Source: Palsa-851 sp035534435 (GTDB lineage: Bacteria > Chloroflexota > Dormibacteria > Aeolococcales > Aeolococcaceae). From it: DNA of 23,399 nt. The stretch spans positions 1 through 23,399 of the forward strand of contig DATLRX010000109.1 in the NCBI GenBank assembly GCA_035534435.1, given 5' to 3'. Within the stretch, counting starts at the first letter, position 1; the number at the start of each line of letters is the position of its first letter. The notes beneath the pieces were generated by a model. That model worked only from the letters and a program-made list of their open reading frames with translations, made no database searches and had not been told where the DNA came from. A program made the position numbers and the translations under genes. Below, one piece after another: positions 6,418 through 14,950 of this stretch.

Positions 6418-8049
6418 TTACGCGGACCCCACGCCGTCCATCACATGGATGGGCTGGAAGATCTCCTCGGAGAGCTCCTCACCGGACGTGGTGAGGTGCT
6501 CGAGGAACGTCGGCAGCACGCCGGTCGGCATGTACGAACCGACGACCTTGCCGTCCTCGTCGACACCGACCTGCTTGTACGTGAAGATGTCCTGCAACTG
6601 CACTTCGTTGTTGTTGCAGCCGAGCACCTCGGTGATGCTGACGACCTTGCGCGTTCCGTCGCGAAGCCGCGACTGCTGCACGACGACGTTCACCGCGGAG
6701 CCGATCTGCTCGCGAATCGCGCGCGACGGCAGCTCGGCGCCCGCCATGAGCACCAGCGTCTCGAGACGGCTGATGCAGTCGTGCGCGTTGTTTGCGTGCA
6801 GGGTCGTCAGCGAGCCATCGTGGCCGGTGTTCATGGCCTGGAGCATGTCCAGCGCCTCGCCACCACGGCACTCTCCGACGACGATCCGGTCAGGCCGCAT
6901 ACGCAACGAGTTGATGACCAGGTCACGAATCGTGACGCGGCCACGACCTTCAACGTTTGCCGGCCGCGTTTCGAGGGTCACGACATGATCCTGCCGGAGC
7001 TGCAACTCCGCGGCATCCTCGATGGTGACGATGCGCTCGTCCTCGGGGATGAAGCTGCTCAGGATGTTGAGCGTTGTCGTCTTTCCCGAGCCCGTGCCGC
7101 CACTGACCACGACGTTCAGCTTGCCGCGAACACAGGCGCGCAGGAACTGGACCATGTCGTTGGTGATCGACCCGTACTTGATCAGATCCTCGATGGTCAG
7201 CGCTTCCTTGGCGAACTTCCGAATCGTCATGGTCGGCCCGCGCAGCGCGAGCGGCGGGATGATCACGTTGACACGGGATCCGTCCTTGAGCCGAGCGTCC
7301 ACCATCGGCGACGACTCATCGACGCGCCGGCCGATGCTGGTGACGATGCGGTCGATCACCTGCATCAGCTGCTGATCGCTCTCGAACGCGACGGGGCTGA
7401 GCGTCAGCTTGCCGTGCTGTTCGACGTAGATCTGCTTGTGGCTGTTGATCATGATCTCGGTCACCTCCTCGTTCGCGAGGAGTTCCTCGAGCGGACCGAG
7501 ACCGAGCACGTCGTTGACGAGGATCTCGACGAGCCGCATCCGGTCCGGCCGGCTCATCGTCATGTTCTGCTCGGTGATGACGTCGTTGAGGATCTCCGCG
7601 ATCCGCTGGCGAACGACCTCAGGGGGTACCGAGTTGTCCTGCGCAAGCTCTTCGACGAGGCGCTGATGAACCTTGCCCCGGAGCGCGACGTGCGTGTTGG
7701 TGTGTCCGCCCATCTTGCTCAGCCCCGGACGGCTCATCCCACCGCCGGTGCGGTTGAGCAGTGACGGCGCGCGCTGCGATTCGGCGGCCGGGGCCGGTCG
7801 CTCGGTCTCCGCGGGCCGCGCGGGCGCCTGCGGCGGCCGCATGGGGATCGGCGCTGGGGCGGCCTGCGGAGCCGGCGCTTGCGCGCCGCCGTTCTGGCGT
7901 GTCTGCCAGCCGGTGGGGGCATAGCGATCGTTCTCGACGTCAGGCGTGCGCTCCGGCGCGGGGGCCGATGCCGGCGTCGAGGGTGCGTTGGATGAGGAGG
8001 GCGCGGGAGTTCCCTCTGCCTTACGCTGAACTCGGTCGAGAAGCGACAT
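6418..8049 (-). CDS. cpaF: CpaF/TadA-type secretion ATPase, long form (Tad pilus motor 2)
   Basis: A 543-residue CpaF paralogue, leftward. ATG 8049 is chosen for the typical start MSLLDRVQRK; GAGGTGG at 8067-8061 is an acceptable ribosome site 11 nt upstream. Residues about 11-118 are Pro/Ala-rich and disordered. Residues about 119-190 form the helical N-terminal domain (VALRGKVHQRLVEEL... ILVNDVLGLGPLEEL). The ATPase core has Walker A GGTGSGKTT (317-325), TIEDAAELQL, VVGECRGGEALDML and LTTLHANNAHD. The long N-terminal extension, absent from cpaF1, may dock on the platform or a regulator. The gene diverges from the CAP-protein gene across a 185-bp gap containing a perfect palindrome. A Tad motor role is firm; which of the two CpaFs drives assembly or retraction is unknown. 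Confidence 0.96.
   Translation of the reverse strand: MSLLDRVQRKAEGTPAPSSSNAPSTPASAPAPERTPDVENDRYAPTGWQTRQNGGAQAPAPQAAPAPIPMRPPQAPARPAETERPAPAAESQRAPSLLNRTGGGMSRPGLSKMGGHTNTHVALRGKVHQRLVEELAQDNSVPPEVVRQRIAEILNDVITEQNMTMSRPDRMRLVEILVNDVLGLGPLEELLANEEVTEIMINSHKQIYVEQHGKLTLSPVAFESDQQLMQVIDRIVTSIGRRVDESSPMVDARLKDGSRVNVIIPPLALRGPTMTIRKFAKEALTIEDLIKYGSITNDMVQFLRACVRGKLNVVVSGGTGSGKTTTLNILSSFIPEDERIVTIEDAAELQLRQDHVVTLETRPANVEGRGRVTIRDLVINSLRMRPDRIVVGECRGGEALDMLQAMNTGHDGSLTTLHANNAHDCISRLETLVLMAGAELPSRAIREQIGSAVNVVVQQSRLRDGTRKVVSITEVLGCNNNEVQLQDIFTYKQVGVDEDGKVVGSYMPTGVLPTFLEHLTTSGEELSEEIFQPIHVMDGVGSA
6824..6858 (-). repeat. Exact 35-bp inverted match, arm in cpaF2
   Basis: Reverse complement of 5239-5273 in cpaF1. 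The two arms are about 1.55 kb apart and bracket the 3' part of cpaF1, the lipoprotein gene and the 3' part of cpaF2. Confidence 0.85.
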
Positions 8050-8106
8050 GAGAGCCCAGTCCACCTCGTGTGATTGCGTTCGGATACCTGCCCGGGGCTG
8101 GATCAA

Positions 8107-8121
8107 GCATCCCCGGGATGC
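8107..8121. promoter_or_regulatory. Perfect 15-bp palindrome in the cpaF2/CAP divergent gap, operator candidate
   Basis: GCATCCC-C-GGGATGC is a perfect 7+1+7 dyad in the 185-bp region between two divergent genes. It also overlaps a second inverted pair, CCCGGGG (8091-8097) with CCCCGGG (8111-8117). A dyad with a one-base centre cannot form an RNA hairpin, so a dimeric DNA-binding protein site is the more natural reading. A TAGATA at 8179-8184 downstream could be a -10 box for the rightward operon but lacks a good -35. Confidence 0.4.
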
Positions 8122-8234
8122 GCCGCGAGCGGTGCAACGATTCTGTCGAAGCACCGTCCCAGGGGCTCTTAGGGGGCTTAGATAGTGCCGGGCCGGAACC
8201 GATCGGCCGGGATTCGAGTGAAGGACTGTCATCT

Positions 8235-9170
8235 ATGGAAGGTCGGCCGGTGCCGTCGGCGTGGGACGAGCTTCAGCGAACCGCTCAGGCGGTCCGCGCA
8301 GAGCCGGCGTTCAGCGTCGAGCCACACCCACACCCGCGCTGGGTCGGGGCTGTTCGGCCCGTGCTGATGACGGCCGGGGTCCTCGCCGCCTGCGGTCTCG
8401 CGGCACTCCACCTCGCCGGCGCGACGAACATCGCCAGCGCGAACGGCGGTGCGGACTCGACGCTCTTCTCGCTGACCAACAGCGATCGCACCAGCAACGG
8501 CGTGCACTCGCTCGTGGGGAGCGGCACGCTCCAGGCGATCGGCGAGAACGCGCGATACAACTGCAATGGGATCGGGGTCAACGGACGCTCCTACGACATG
8601 ATTCAGCGCAACTACTTCGCGCATCCCATCCTCGGCTGCGGCCAGCTGGTGTTCTCGATGATGCAGGCATTCGGCGTGCATTACCGGTCCGCGGGCGAGA
8701 ACATCGGATGGGTGTCGGGCGAAGGCAGCGCCACGTCGGCGGCGGTCTACATCAACGGCGCGTTCATGAGGAGCCCGGACCACCGGTCCAACATCCTCGA
8801 CGGCAACTACACCGAGATGGGCGTGGGTTCCGATGAGAGCGCTCCGGGTGTGACGTGGACCGGCGTGTCGCCCGGCCAGCAGAACGTCTGGATGTTCAGC
8901 GAGGAGTTCGCCCAGGTCGGCTCCGCTCCTCCCCCGCCGCCGCGCAAGCCACCGAAACCAGGATCAGGTGGTAGGAACTCTCCGGCCCCTGCGGCCCCGG
9001 GCGTGGGGCCGGCGCGCACGGCAATTCCCGCCCCAGCCCCAACTGCGACTCCGTTCGCCGTCCCTGCCGGCAGCCTGCCGCAGGACCTTTCGGCGCCGCC
9101 GATCGCTCAGTACGAAGGCCTCCTTCCCAACAGCATCGAATCCGTCCTTGAAGCTTTCCTGACGCTTTAG
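8235..9170 (+). CDS. Membrane-anchored CAP/SCP-domain (YkwD-like) protein
   Basis: A 311-residue protein from ATG 8235, with AAGGA at 8221-8225 giving 9-nt spacing. A cytoplasmic stretch of about 37 residues precedes a transmembrane segment (PVLMTAGVLAACGLAALHLAG), so the rest is extracellular. The CAP domain spans about residues 75-205: LFSLTNSDRTSNGVHSL at its start, YFAHPILGCG, the signature AGENIGW, and SPDHRSNIL near its end. His in FAH and HRS and Glu in GEN are the expected pocket residues. Cysteines in RYNC and LGCG could form a disulphide. Residues about 215-311 are a Pro/Ala-rich tail. CAP proteins are secreted, often envelope-associated, and their bacterial biochemistry is poorly defined. 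It leads a four-gene run with the MacB-like ABC system, 23 nt before its ATPase gene. Confidence 0.9.
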   Translation: MEGRPVPSAWDELQRTAQAVRAEPAFSVEPHPHPRWVGAVRPVLMTAGVLAACGLAALHLAGATNIASANGGADSTLFSLTNSDRTSNGVHSLVGSGTLQAIGENARYNCNGIGVNGRSYDMIQRNYFAHPILGCGQLVFSMMQAFGVHYRSAGENIGWVSGEGSATSAAVYINGAFMRSPDHRSNILDGNYTEMGVGSDESAPGVTWTGVSPGQQNVWMFSEEFAQVGSAPPPPPRKPPKPGSGGRNSPAPAAPGVGPARTAIPAPAPTATPFAVPAGSLPQDLSAPPIAQYEGLLPNSIESVLEAFLTL

Positions 9171-9193
9171 TCCACTCTCCAGCACAGAGGGCC

Positions 9194-10033
9194 ATGACCC
9201 TGACACAGCTCGGAACCGCCGATCCACCCTCGGGCGACGCAGCCGGCAGCAGCATCGTCGTCGCGGCGGGTCTGCACAAGATCTACCGGATCAGCCGGCC
9301 GCCGCGTGAGGCCGTCCGCGACGTGTCGTTGACCGTGATGGCCGGTGAGTTCATCGCCATCATGGGCCCGAGTGGGTGCGGCAAGAGCACGCTGCTGCAC
9401 ATGCTCGGCGGGCTCGAACCGCCTGACGCGGGAACGGTCGAGGTCCAGGGCGTCGACATGTACACCCTCGGCGACGAGGAGCGCTCGGCATTCCGCCGCG
9501 ACCACGTCGGCGTGGTGTTCCAGTTCTTCAACCTCATGCCGACGCTCACGGCGGCCGAGAACGTCGCCCTCCCTCTGCGGCTCCGCAACGAGGCGCCGGC
9601 GAAACATCGCCAGAAGCTCTCCCGGCAGGCGATCGGCGAACGCGTCGACGCGCTCATGACCCAACTGAACCTCCACGGCCTCCAGGGTCACGGGCCGGAG
9701 GAGATCTCAGGCGGCGAGCAGCAGCGCGTGGCGCTGGCGCGCGCCCTGGCTGCATCGCCCTCTCTGCTGCTCGCCGACGAGCCGACGGGCAACCTGGACT
9801 GGACGAGCGGCCACGAGGTGATGGCACTGCTGACCCGGCTGTGCCGCCACGAACACCAGACCGCGGTCCTCGTGACCCACGACGCGAGCGTCGCGGCGTA
9901 CGCCGACCGCGTCCTGATCATGCGCGACGGATCGGTCGTCGATGAGGTCTCGCTCAGCCACGCGGGCCAGCTCCCGGACGCGATCCCGGATCCCGGAGTC
10001 CTCGTCGCGAGGCTCGCCAAGCTCGACCTGTGA
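9194..10033 (+). CDS. ABC transporter ATPase, LolD/MacB (FtsE-like) type
   Basis: A 279-residue ATPase. After about 20 variable residues the fold begins VVAAGLHKIYRI. Walker A is GPSGCGKST (about 58-66), the Q-loop lies in VGVVFQFFNLMPTLTAAENV, the signature is ISGGEQQRVALARAL, Walker B is LLLADEPTGNLD, and the H-loop is LVTHD. LADEPTGNLD and NLMPTLT are typical of the LolD/MacB branch, which works with FtsX-type permeases in mechanotransmission or lipoprotein and peptide handling and not in classic solute import. It overlaps the permease gene by 4 nt (GTGA), so translation is coupled. The ribosome site is weak (GAGG 3 nt before ATG), and translation may also be coupled to the preceding CAP gene. 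Confidence 0.95.
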   Translation: MTLTQLGTADPPSGDAAGSSIVVAAGLHKIYRISRPPREAVRDVSLTVMAGEFIAIMGPSGCGKSTLLHMLGGLEPPDAGTVEVQGVDMYTLGDEERSAFRRDHVGVVFQFFNLMPTLTAAENVALPLRLRNEAPAKHRQKLSRQAIGERVDALMTQLNLHGLQGHGPEEISGGEQQRVALARALAASPSLLLADEPTGNLDWTSGHEVMALLTRLCRHEHQTAVLVTHDASVAAYADRVLIMRDGSVVDEVSLSHAGQLPDAIPDPGVLVARLAKLDL

Positions 10034-12516
10034 GCGGGATCTGGCTGCTGGCGGTGCGCGCTGTGCGCGCGCGCCCGCTTCGAAGCGCGCTCACCGCGAT
10101 CGCGGTCGCGCTCGGCATCGCCGTGGTGCTCGCAGTGCAGATCGCCATCCAGGGCTTGAACACCCAGGCTGCTGAGGCACAGGCGCAGCAGGCGGGCGCA
10201 TCGTCGCTCGACGTTCGTGTCGACGCCGGGTCCGGCCTGACCACCGCCCAGATCGCCACGCTCGGCAATCTCACCGGTGTTGTGCAGGCGGTGCCGCTCC
10301 ACGAGAAGCAGGTCGCAGCCGGGCCGGCCGGCGGCAGCCTCATCGGCGACTCGGTGACCCTCGTCGGGCTCGAGAACGCGAGCGTCGCGCTCCGCACGGT
10401 GACGGTGGTCGCCGGACGCCTCCCGCTGCCGGGCAACACCGCCGAGGTCGCGATGGACCAGGGACTCAGCTCCGTGCTCACAGGCGGGGTCGGCACTCCG
10501 ATCAGGATCGGTCAGACAATCCAGATGATCACCGCCACCGGCCCGGACACCTTCAGGGTGGTCGGCTTCACCGCCGGCACCAGCGGCGGACCGTCCTTCA
10601 CCCACAACGCCGTCTTCGTCGACGACGCGGCCATGACCACCGCGTTCGGAGCAGGGCTGCGGACGCCACTCGCGGCGTTGCGGTTCGGCCCCGGCGCCAC
10701 CGCGGCCGGTGTGGCTGCCGAGGTCCACAATCGGTTCGGCGCCAGCGTCACCACGTACGACCCGCGCGCCGGAGCGTCGGAGCCCCTCAAGGACCTCGAG
10801 CCCATGCTGCTCCTGGTCACCGTCCTGAGCCTCATCGTCGGCGCAGGCGTCACGGCGAACAGTGCCACCCTCGCCGCGTTCGAGCGCCGCCGTGAGATCG
10901 GTCTGCTGCGCGCGGCCGGAGCGTCGTCACGTCAGGTGTTCCGGCTCTTCGCCGCCGAGGTCGGTGTCGTCGCCATCGCCGGCGTCCCGCTCGGCGTTCT
11001 CGCAGGGATCCTGCTCGGGGCGGCGTTCGACGCGAGCATCGCGCCGAGCGACCTCGCATCACCGGCCCTGATGCTGAGCGCCCTGCAGGTCGTTGCCGCG
11101 ATCATCGCCGGGCTTGGGTCGGCGCTGATCGGGGGGTTGCTCCCAGCCTTCGCCGCCGCCCGGTTGCCGATCCTCACCGCTTTGCGCCCCCATCCGGTCA
11201 CCACGAGCCAGCGAACGAGCGTCATGGTCACCGCCGCAGCGCCTGCGCTCCTGGTCGTCGCCGCGCTCTGTTTCATCAGCACCAGCAGCGGCATCGTCGC
11301 CCTCGGTGTCGTGGCGTTCCTGCTCGGGATCGTCATGTCGCTGCCCGTCATCGCGCCCCTTCTCATTCGTGGGTTGGCGCGAGCGCTCTCGCCGTTCGCG
11401 GCCGGCGCGCTCCCCGGCGCGGCACGGCTGGCCCGGGCACGGAACCGGACGGCGATCACCGCCGCCGGTGTGGCCGTGAGCGTCGCCACCGCCGTGGGCG
11501 TGAGCGCATTGAGTGCGGGAGCGCTGAGCGCCAGCGACAGCTGGGTCTCGCATCTCTTCGCCGGCAACATGCTCGTGAGCAGCCCCGTCACGCAGGGGGA
11601 TGCCGTGGCCTCAGCGATCGCGAGCAGCCCGGGGGTCAGCCGTGCGACACCGCTGCGGCTCCTTTCGGAGAACGTCTCCGGCGCATCGGAGGGTGTGGCG
11701 GCCATCGATCCCGGCGCGTTCGCCGCCTACGGTGGCCTCGACATCGTCTCCTCGAATCGCACGCAGGCGCTCGCCGAGCTGGAGGATGGACCGAGCTTTC
11801 TCGAGCCGGCGGGCCTGGCCGCAGCCACGGGCTGGACCGTCGGCACCCAGCTCCCCGTCCAGACGGCGCAGGGGACGGTGTACTTCACGATCGTCGGCGT
11901 CGTCAGCCACTCCTTCCCCGCCGGTGACGGGAGCGAGGGCCTCGTCATGGCCGACGACCTGGCGCGAACGTACTTCGGCCCGTCGGCTGCCGGGTTCGAC
12001 GATCTCGTCCTCACCTCCGGGTCGGTGGCGACCGTCGAGGCGACGGCCGCGAGCTACGGCATGCACGCAGTGCCGGTCTCGGTCGTCGTCGCCGCCGCGC
12101 GCGAGGCCCTCGGACACTCGATCGGACTGGTGCTCGCCGTCGCGGTGATCGCAGTGCTCATCGCCATGCTCGCGGTGATCAACACACTCGTGGTCAACGT
12201 CCGCGAGGGCACGCGTGAGATTGCACTGCTCCGTGCCGTCGGCCTCGGCAGCCGTCAGGCGATGCGGCGCGTGCTCACCGAGTCCGGGCTGCTCGCCGGG
12301 GCGGCGACGCTCATCGGCATCGCCGCGGGCTGCATCATGGCGCTGCCCATGCTCCGAGCCACGTCCACCCCCGAGTTCGCACCGGAGTTCGGCTTTCCTC
12401 TCGAGACGATCACGGTGCTCATCGCGGTGGTCGTGCTCGGTGCCGTGGTCGCGACGATCGGCCCGGCGCGCAGAGCCGTGCGCACCTCCGTCCTCAGCGC
12501 GCTGCGGCACGAGTAG
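10030..12516 (+). CDS. FtsX-like permease of a MacB/LolCE-type ABC system
   Basis: An 828-residue permease starting at GTG 10030 in a 4-nt overlap with the ATPase stop. Layout: TM1 at about 20-41; a large extracytoplasmic domain to about 255; three helices of the first FtsX domain at about 258-280, 313-335 and 351-375, with coupling sequence ERRREIGLLRAAGASSRQV; two central helices at about 397-446; another at about 472-498; a second extracytoplasmic domain; and the second FtsX domain with helices near 697, 753 and 794 and coupling sequence REGTREIALLRAVGLGSRQAM. Ten predicted helices match the duplicated FtsX architecture common in Actinomycetota. The substrate is unknown. The linked CAP protein and lipoprotein suggest an envelope role. 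Confidence 0.94.
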   Translation: MSGIWLLAVRAVRARPLRSALTAIAVALGIAVVLAVQIAIQGLNTQAAEAQAQQAGASSLDVRVDAGSGLTTAQIATLGNLTGVVQAVPLHEKQVAAGPAGGSLIGDSVTLVGLENASVALRTVTVVAGRLPLPGNTAEVAMDQGLSSVLTGGVGTPIRIGQTIQMITATGPDTFRVVGFTAGTSGGPSFTHNAVFVDDAAMTTAFGAGLRTPLAALRFGPGATAAGVAAEVHNRFGASVTTYDPRAGASEPLKDLEPMLLLVTVLSLIVGAGVTANSATLAAFERRREIGLLRAAGASSRQVFRLFAAEVGVVAIAGVPLGVLAGILLGAAFDASIAPSDLASPALMLSALQVVAAIIAGLGSALIGGLLPAFAAARLPILTALRPHPVTTSQRTSVMVTAAAPALLVVAALCFISTSSGIVALGVVAFLLGIVMSLPVIAPLLIRGLARALSPFAAGALPGAARLARARNRTAITAAGVAVSVATAVGVSALSAGALSASDSWVSHLFAGNMLVSSPVTQGDAVASAIASSPGVSRATPLRLLSENVSGASEGVAAIDPGAFAAYGGLDIVSSNRTQALAELEDGPSFLEPAGLAAATGWTVGTQLPVQTAQGTVYFTIVGVVSHSFPAGDGSEGLVMADDLARTYFGPSAAGFDDLVLTSGSVATVEATAASYGMHAVPVSVVVAAAREALGHSIGLVLAVAVIAVLIAMLAVINTLVVNVREGTREIALLRAVGLGSRQAMRRVLTESGLLAGAATLIGIAAGCIMALPMLRATSTPEFAPEFGFPLETITVLIAVVVLGAVVATIGPARRAVRTSVLSALRHE

Positions 12517-12522
12517 CGGCCG

Positions 12523-13140
12523 GTGCGCCGCCGTGGCGGGTGGGGGCTTGCCGTGCTCGCATTCGTCGTCGCGCTGTCCGGGTGCGGCAGCGCCGGGGCA
12601 CCGCTCGCGGCGGGCAATCCGACGCGCTACCTGATCACCATCGATCAGCTCGTCGCTCCGGATTTCACCGTCTCCTCCGCAGCCACGCACGTCACCGCTG
12701 ACACGCTGGCGGACGGCGACGCGGCGCTGGCTGCAGCGCTCCGCACCGACGGCCTGCAGACCGCAGCGCGCGTCGAGTACCAGCGTGCGGCGGATTTCAC
12801 GACGGCCAACGGTCCGCTCGACGTGGTCGCAACCGCGATGCAGTTCGCGAGCGTTGCCGGTGCGACGAGCGCGTACACCAGCACAGTGCGAACGCTCGAT
12901 GCACTCCCTGGCGCAACACCGACATCGACCGGCCCGCTCGGCGACGAGGCGCACGCCATCAGCGTCGTGAAGACGACCACGAGTGGACTGTCCGCAGTCG
13001 AGATCACGCTCGAGTGGCGCGTCGACAACATCGTCAACATCCTCATCACGCGCGGTCGTTACGGTGGGACACGACTCGACGATGCGCTCGTGCTCGCCGG
13101 CCTGCAGACGGCCAACGAGGCGCGGGCTGCCGGCTCATGA
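12523..13140 (+). CDS. Putative lipoprotein, last gene of the CAP-ABC operon
   Basis: A 205-residue product from GTG 12523, 6 nt after the permease stop. MRRRGGWGLAVLAFVVALSGC is a lipoprotein signal peptide with lipobox ALSGC (Cys 21). The mature part has alternating strands and helices (YLITIDQLVAPDFTVSS..., DVVATAMQFASVAGATSAY, AISVVKTTTSGLSAVEITLEWRVDNIVNILITRGRYGG). It looks like an alpha/beta sandwich fold seen in many high-GC Gram-positive lipoproteins. I do not recognise a named family. Close coupling to the FtsX permease suggests a surface partner or client of that transporter. Confidence 0.85.
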   Translation: MRRRGGWGLAVLAFVVALSGCGSAGAPLAAGNPTRYLITIDQLVAPDFTVSSAATHVTADTLADGDAALAAALRTDGLQTAARVEYQRAADFTTANGPLDVVATAMQFASVAGATSAYTSTVRTLDALPGATPTSTGPLGDEAHAISVVKTTTSGLSAVEITLEWRVDNIVNILITRGRYGGTRLDDALVLAGLQTANEARAAGS

Positions 13141-13155
13141 CGCCGCCCGTGTTGC

Positions 13156-13929
13156 TCAGCCCTTGGTCGGCTCCCAGCGAAACCGCAGCACGCACGCCAC
13201 GACAGCACCGGCTCCCCACGCGGCCATGATCAGCAGATCCGTGCCATTGAACCCGCTCGACGACTGACGCGCAGGGTCGAACGCCATGAACATCGCGTCG
13301 ATGAAATGGCGTACCGGAAACACCTCGGCGATCTTCGCGAGGACCGACGTGTCGGGGACCGGGAAGAACGTCCCCGAGATGAAGACGATGGGCAGGAAGA
13401 CGCCGTTGACGATGGCCGGCCCCGCATCGGCATTGGGGATGACGATGGTCATGGCGAGCCCGAGTGCGCAGAACACGAGACCGCCGACGGCGACGGTCAC
13501 CACCGCGGCAAGGATGTGCTGCGGCGTATGGATACCGTACACGAGGATGCCGAACAGCGTGGTCAGCAGCGTGAGCACGATGCTGACGATGATCGACGAG
13601 CCCACGACACCCGCGATGAACGCCCACGAGGGCAACGGCGTGCCGCGCAGGCGCTTGAGGATCCCATTGTCACGGCGCAGCGAGATGCTCATCGCGATGT
13701 TCGTGAAGCACGCCCCCATCACGCCGAACGCGACGAGCGCCGGAATGTAGTAGTCGTCGTAGCTCACGGTCACCGGCCCGACCTGCGCACGCGAACCCTT
13801 GAACAGAGTCGCGAACACGACGAGGAAGATGATCGGGAACAGGAATGCGAAGAAGGCGGCTGCGGGGTTGCGCCAGAAGGACTTCTGCTCGAACTCGACC
13901 TGGTGGAGCGCGATCGTCGCGTTACTCAT
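13156..13929 (-). CDS. ABC-2 type permease
   Basis: A 257-residue permease, leftward. ATG 13929 is chosen because GGAG lies 9 nt upstream; an in-frame GTG at 13953 is the alternative. The start overlaps the ATPase stop by 8 nt, so translation is coupled. Six predicted helices: AAAFFAFLFPIIFLVVFATL, an ALVAFGVMGACFTNIAMSI segment, FIAGVVGSSIIVSIVLTLL, HILAAVVTVAVGGLVFCALG, the IVNGVFLPIVFISGTFFP segment, and a final LLIMAAWGAGAVVACVL. RRDNGILKRLRGTPLP and the FISGTFFPV loop are typical ABC-2 features. Such exporters move drugs, lipids or polymers outward; the substrate here is unknown. It converges on the lipoprotein gene at 13140. Confidence 0.94.
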   Translation of the reverse strand: MSNATIALHQVEFEQKSFWRNPAAAFFAFLFPIIFLVVFATLFKGSRAQVGPVTVSYDDYYIPALVAFGVMGACFTNIAMSISLRRDNGILKRLRGTPLPSWAFIAGVVGSSIIVSIVLTLLTTLFGILVYGIHTPQHILAAVVTVAVGGLVFCALGLAMTIVIPNADAGPAIVNGVFLPIVFISGTFFPVPDTSVLAKIAEVFPVRHFIDAMFMAFDPARQSSSGFNGTDLLIMAAWGAGAVVACVLRFRWEPTKG

Positions 13930-14854
13930 GGGCGCCGACTCCGGTCCGGTCACCCTGCGCGGCCACGTCGTGATCCGTCAGCTCCAGGTACACATCCTCG
14001 AGTGACGGACGGTTCACTTCGAGGTTGGGCAGCTCGATGCCCTGCGCAACCGCCCATGTCGTGAGATCGCACAAGCTGCGTGTCGGTGTGCTCGTCTCGA
14101 TGAGCGCCATGCCGTTGCTCACGGTCAGCGGGATCGGCACCTTCGCGACGTCGACGCCCGCGGGGAGCTCGAAACGGATGTGGGTGCGCCGCTCAGTCCG
14201 CGCGCGCAACGTCTCGGGGGTCCCCTCGGCGACCACCTTGCCGGACGCGATGACGCAGATGCGATCCGCGAGGTACTGCGCCTCGTCCATGTAGTGGGTT
14301 GTCAGGACGATCGTCTTGCCGAGGGTGCGCATGTTGCGCACCACCTCCCAGGCCGCCCGGCGTGCCGAGGGATCGAATCCGGTGGTCGGCTCGTCGAGAA
14401 AGATCAGCTCGGGATCGCCGACGAGACCGAGCGCAACGTCGAGGCGGCGCTGCTGGCCCCCTGACAGCTTGCGAACCCGCTCTCCGGCCTTCTCGGTGAG
14501 CCCGACCAGCTCGATGATCTCGTCTGCGGGCCGAGGTGACGGGTAGAAGCCCCGGTAGAGCTCGACCAGCTCCTTGACCGAGAGCATGGGCGGCACGGCC
14601 GCCTCCTGGAGCACGAGCCCCACACGCTCGCGGAGCTTCCTCCCGCCCGACTGCGGATCGACTCCCAGAACGGTGACGCTCCCGGCGTCGCGATGCCGAT
14701 ATCCCTCGAGGATCTCGATCGTGGTGGTCTTGCCCGCGCCGTTCGGCCCGAGCAATCCAAAGACCTCCCCCTCCTCGACGGTGAAGCTCACGCCACGCAC
14801 GGCCTCCACCGCGCCGTACGCCTTGCGCAGGCCGTCCACAACGATGGCTGTCAC
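13922..14854 (-). CDS. ABC-2 exporter ATPase, DrrA/CcmA-like
   Basis: A 310-residue ATPase from GTG 14854, with GGGGAG (14870-14865) 10 nt upstream. Walker A is GPNGAGKTT (36-44), the Q-loop is LVLQEAAVPPML, the signature is LSGGQQRRLDVALGLV, Walker B is LIFLDEPTTGFD, and the H-loop is LTTHYMDEAQYLADRI. The region after residue about 225 is the DUF4162-like C-terminal extension typical of this exporter class. It is first gene of a two-gene leftward operon with the permease at 13156-13929. It diverges from the TPR-like disordered protein gene across a 96-bp gap. Confidence 0.95.
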   Translation of the reverse strand: MTAIVVDGLRKAYGAVEAVRGVSFTVEEGEVFGLLGPNGAGKTTTIEILEGYRHRDAGSVTVLGVDPQSGGRKLRERVGLVLQEAAVPPMLSVKELVELYRGFYPSPRPADEIIELVGLTEKAGERVRKLSGGQQRRLDVALGLVGDPELIFLDEPTTGFDPSARRAAWEVVRNMRTLGKTIVLTTHYMDEAQYLADRICVIASGKVVAEGTPETLRARTERRTHIRFELPAGVDVAKVPIPLTVSNGMALIETSTPTRSLCDLTTWAVAQGIELPNLEVNRPSLEDVYLELTDHDVAAQGDRTGVGAHE

Positions 14855-14950
14855 CCCGAGCTGTCTCCCCTATATGACGAGCGGTCACAGATTCGTTGCG
14901 CCATGGTGCCAGAGACAGGTGTCGAGGCCGACCACAATTGGCCGCAGCGC

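Noticed and set aside
6445..7764. Plus-strand open frame of 439 codons over cpaF2
   Set aside because: Asp/Arg/His-rich antisense translation of a clear CpaF gene.
9688..10728. Minus-strand frames over the ABC operon (also 11611-12954)
   Set aside because: Antisense shadows rich in Arg, Gly, His; the sense strand carries unambiguous ATPase and FtsX motifs.
14693..14950. Longer N-terminus for the TPR-like protein
   Set aside because: It would run antisense through the ABC-2 ATPase gene's 5' end; ATG 14951 lies in the proper gap.
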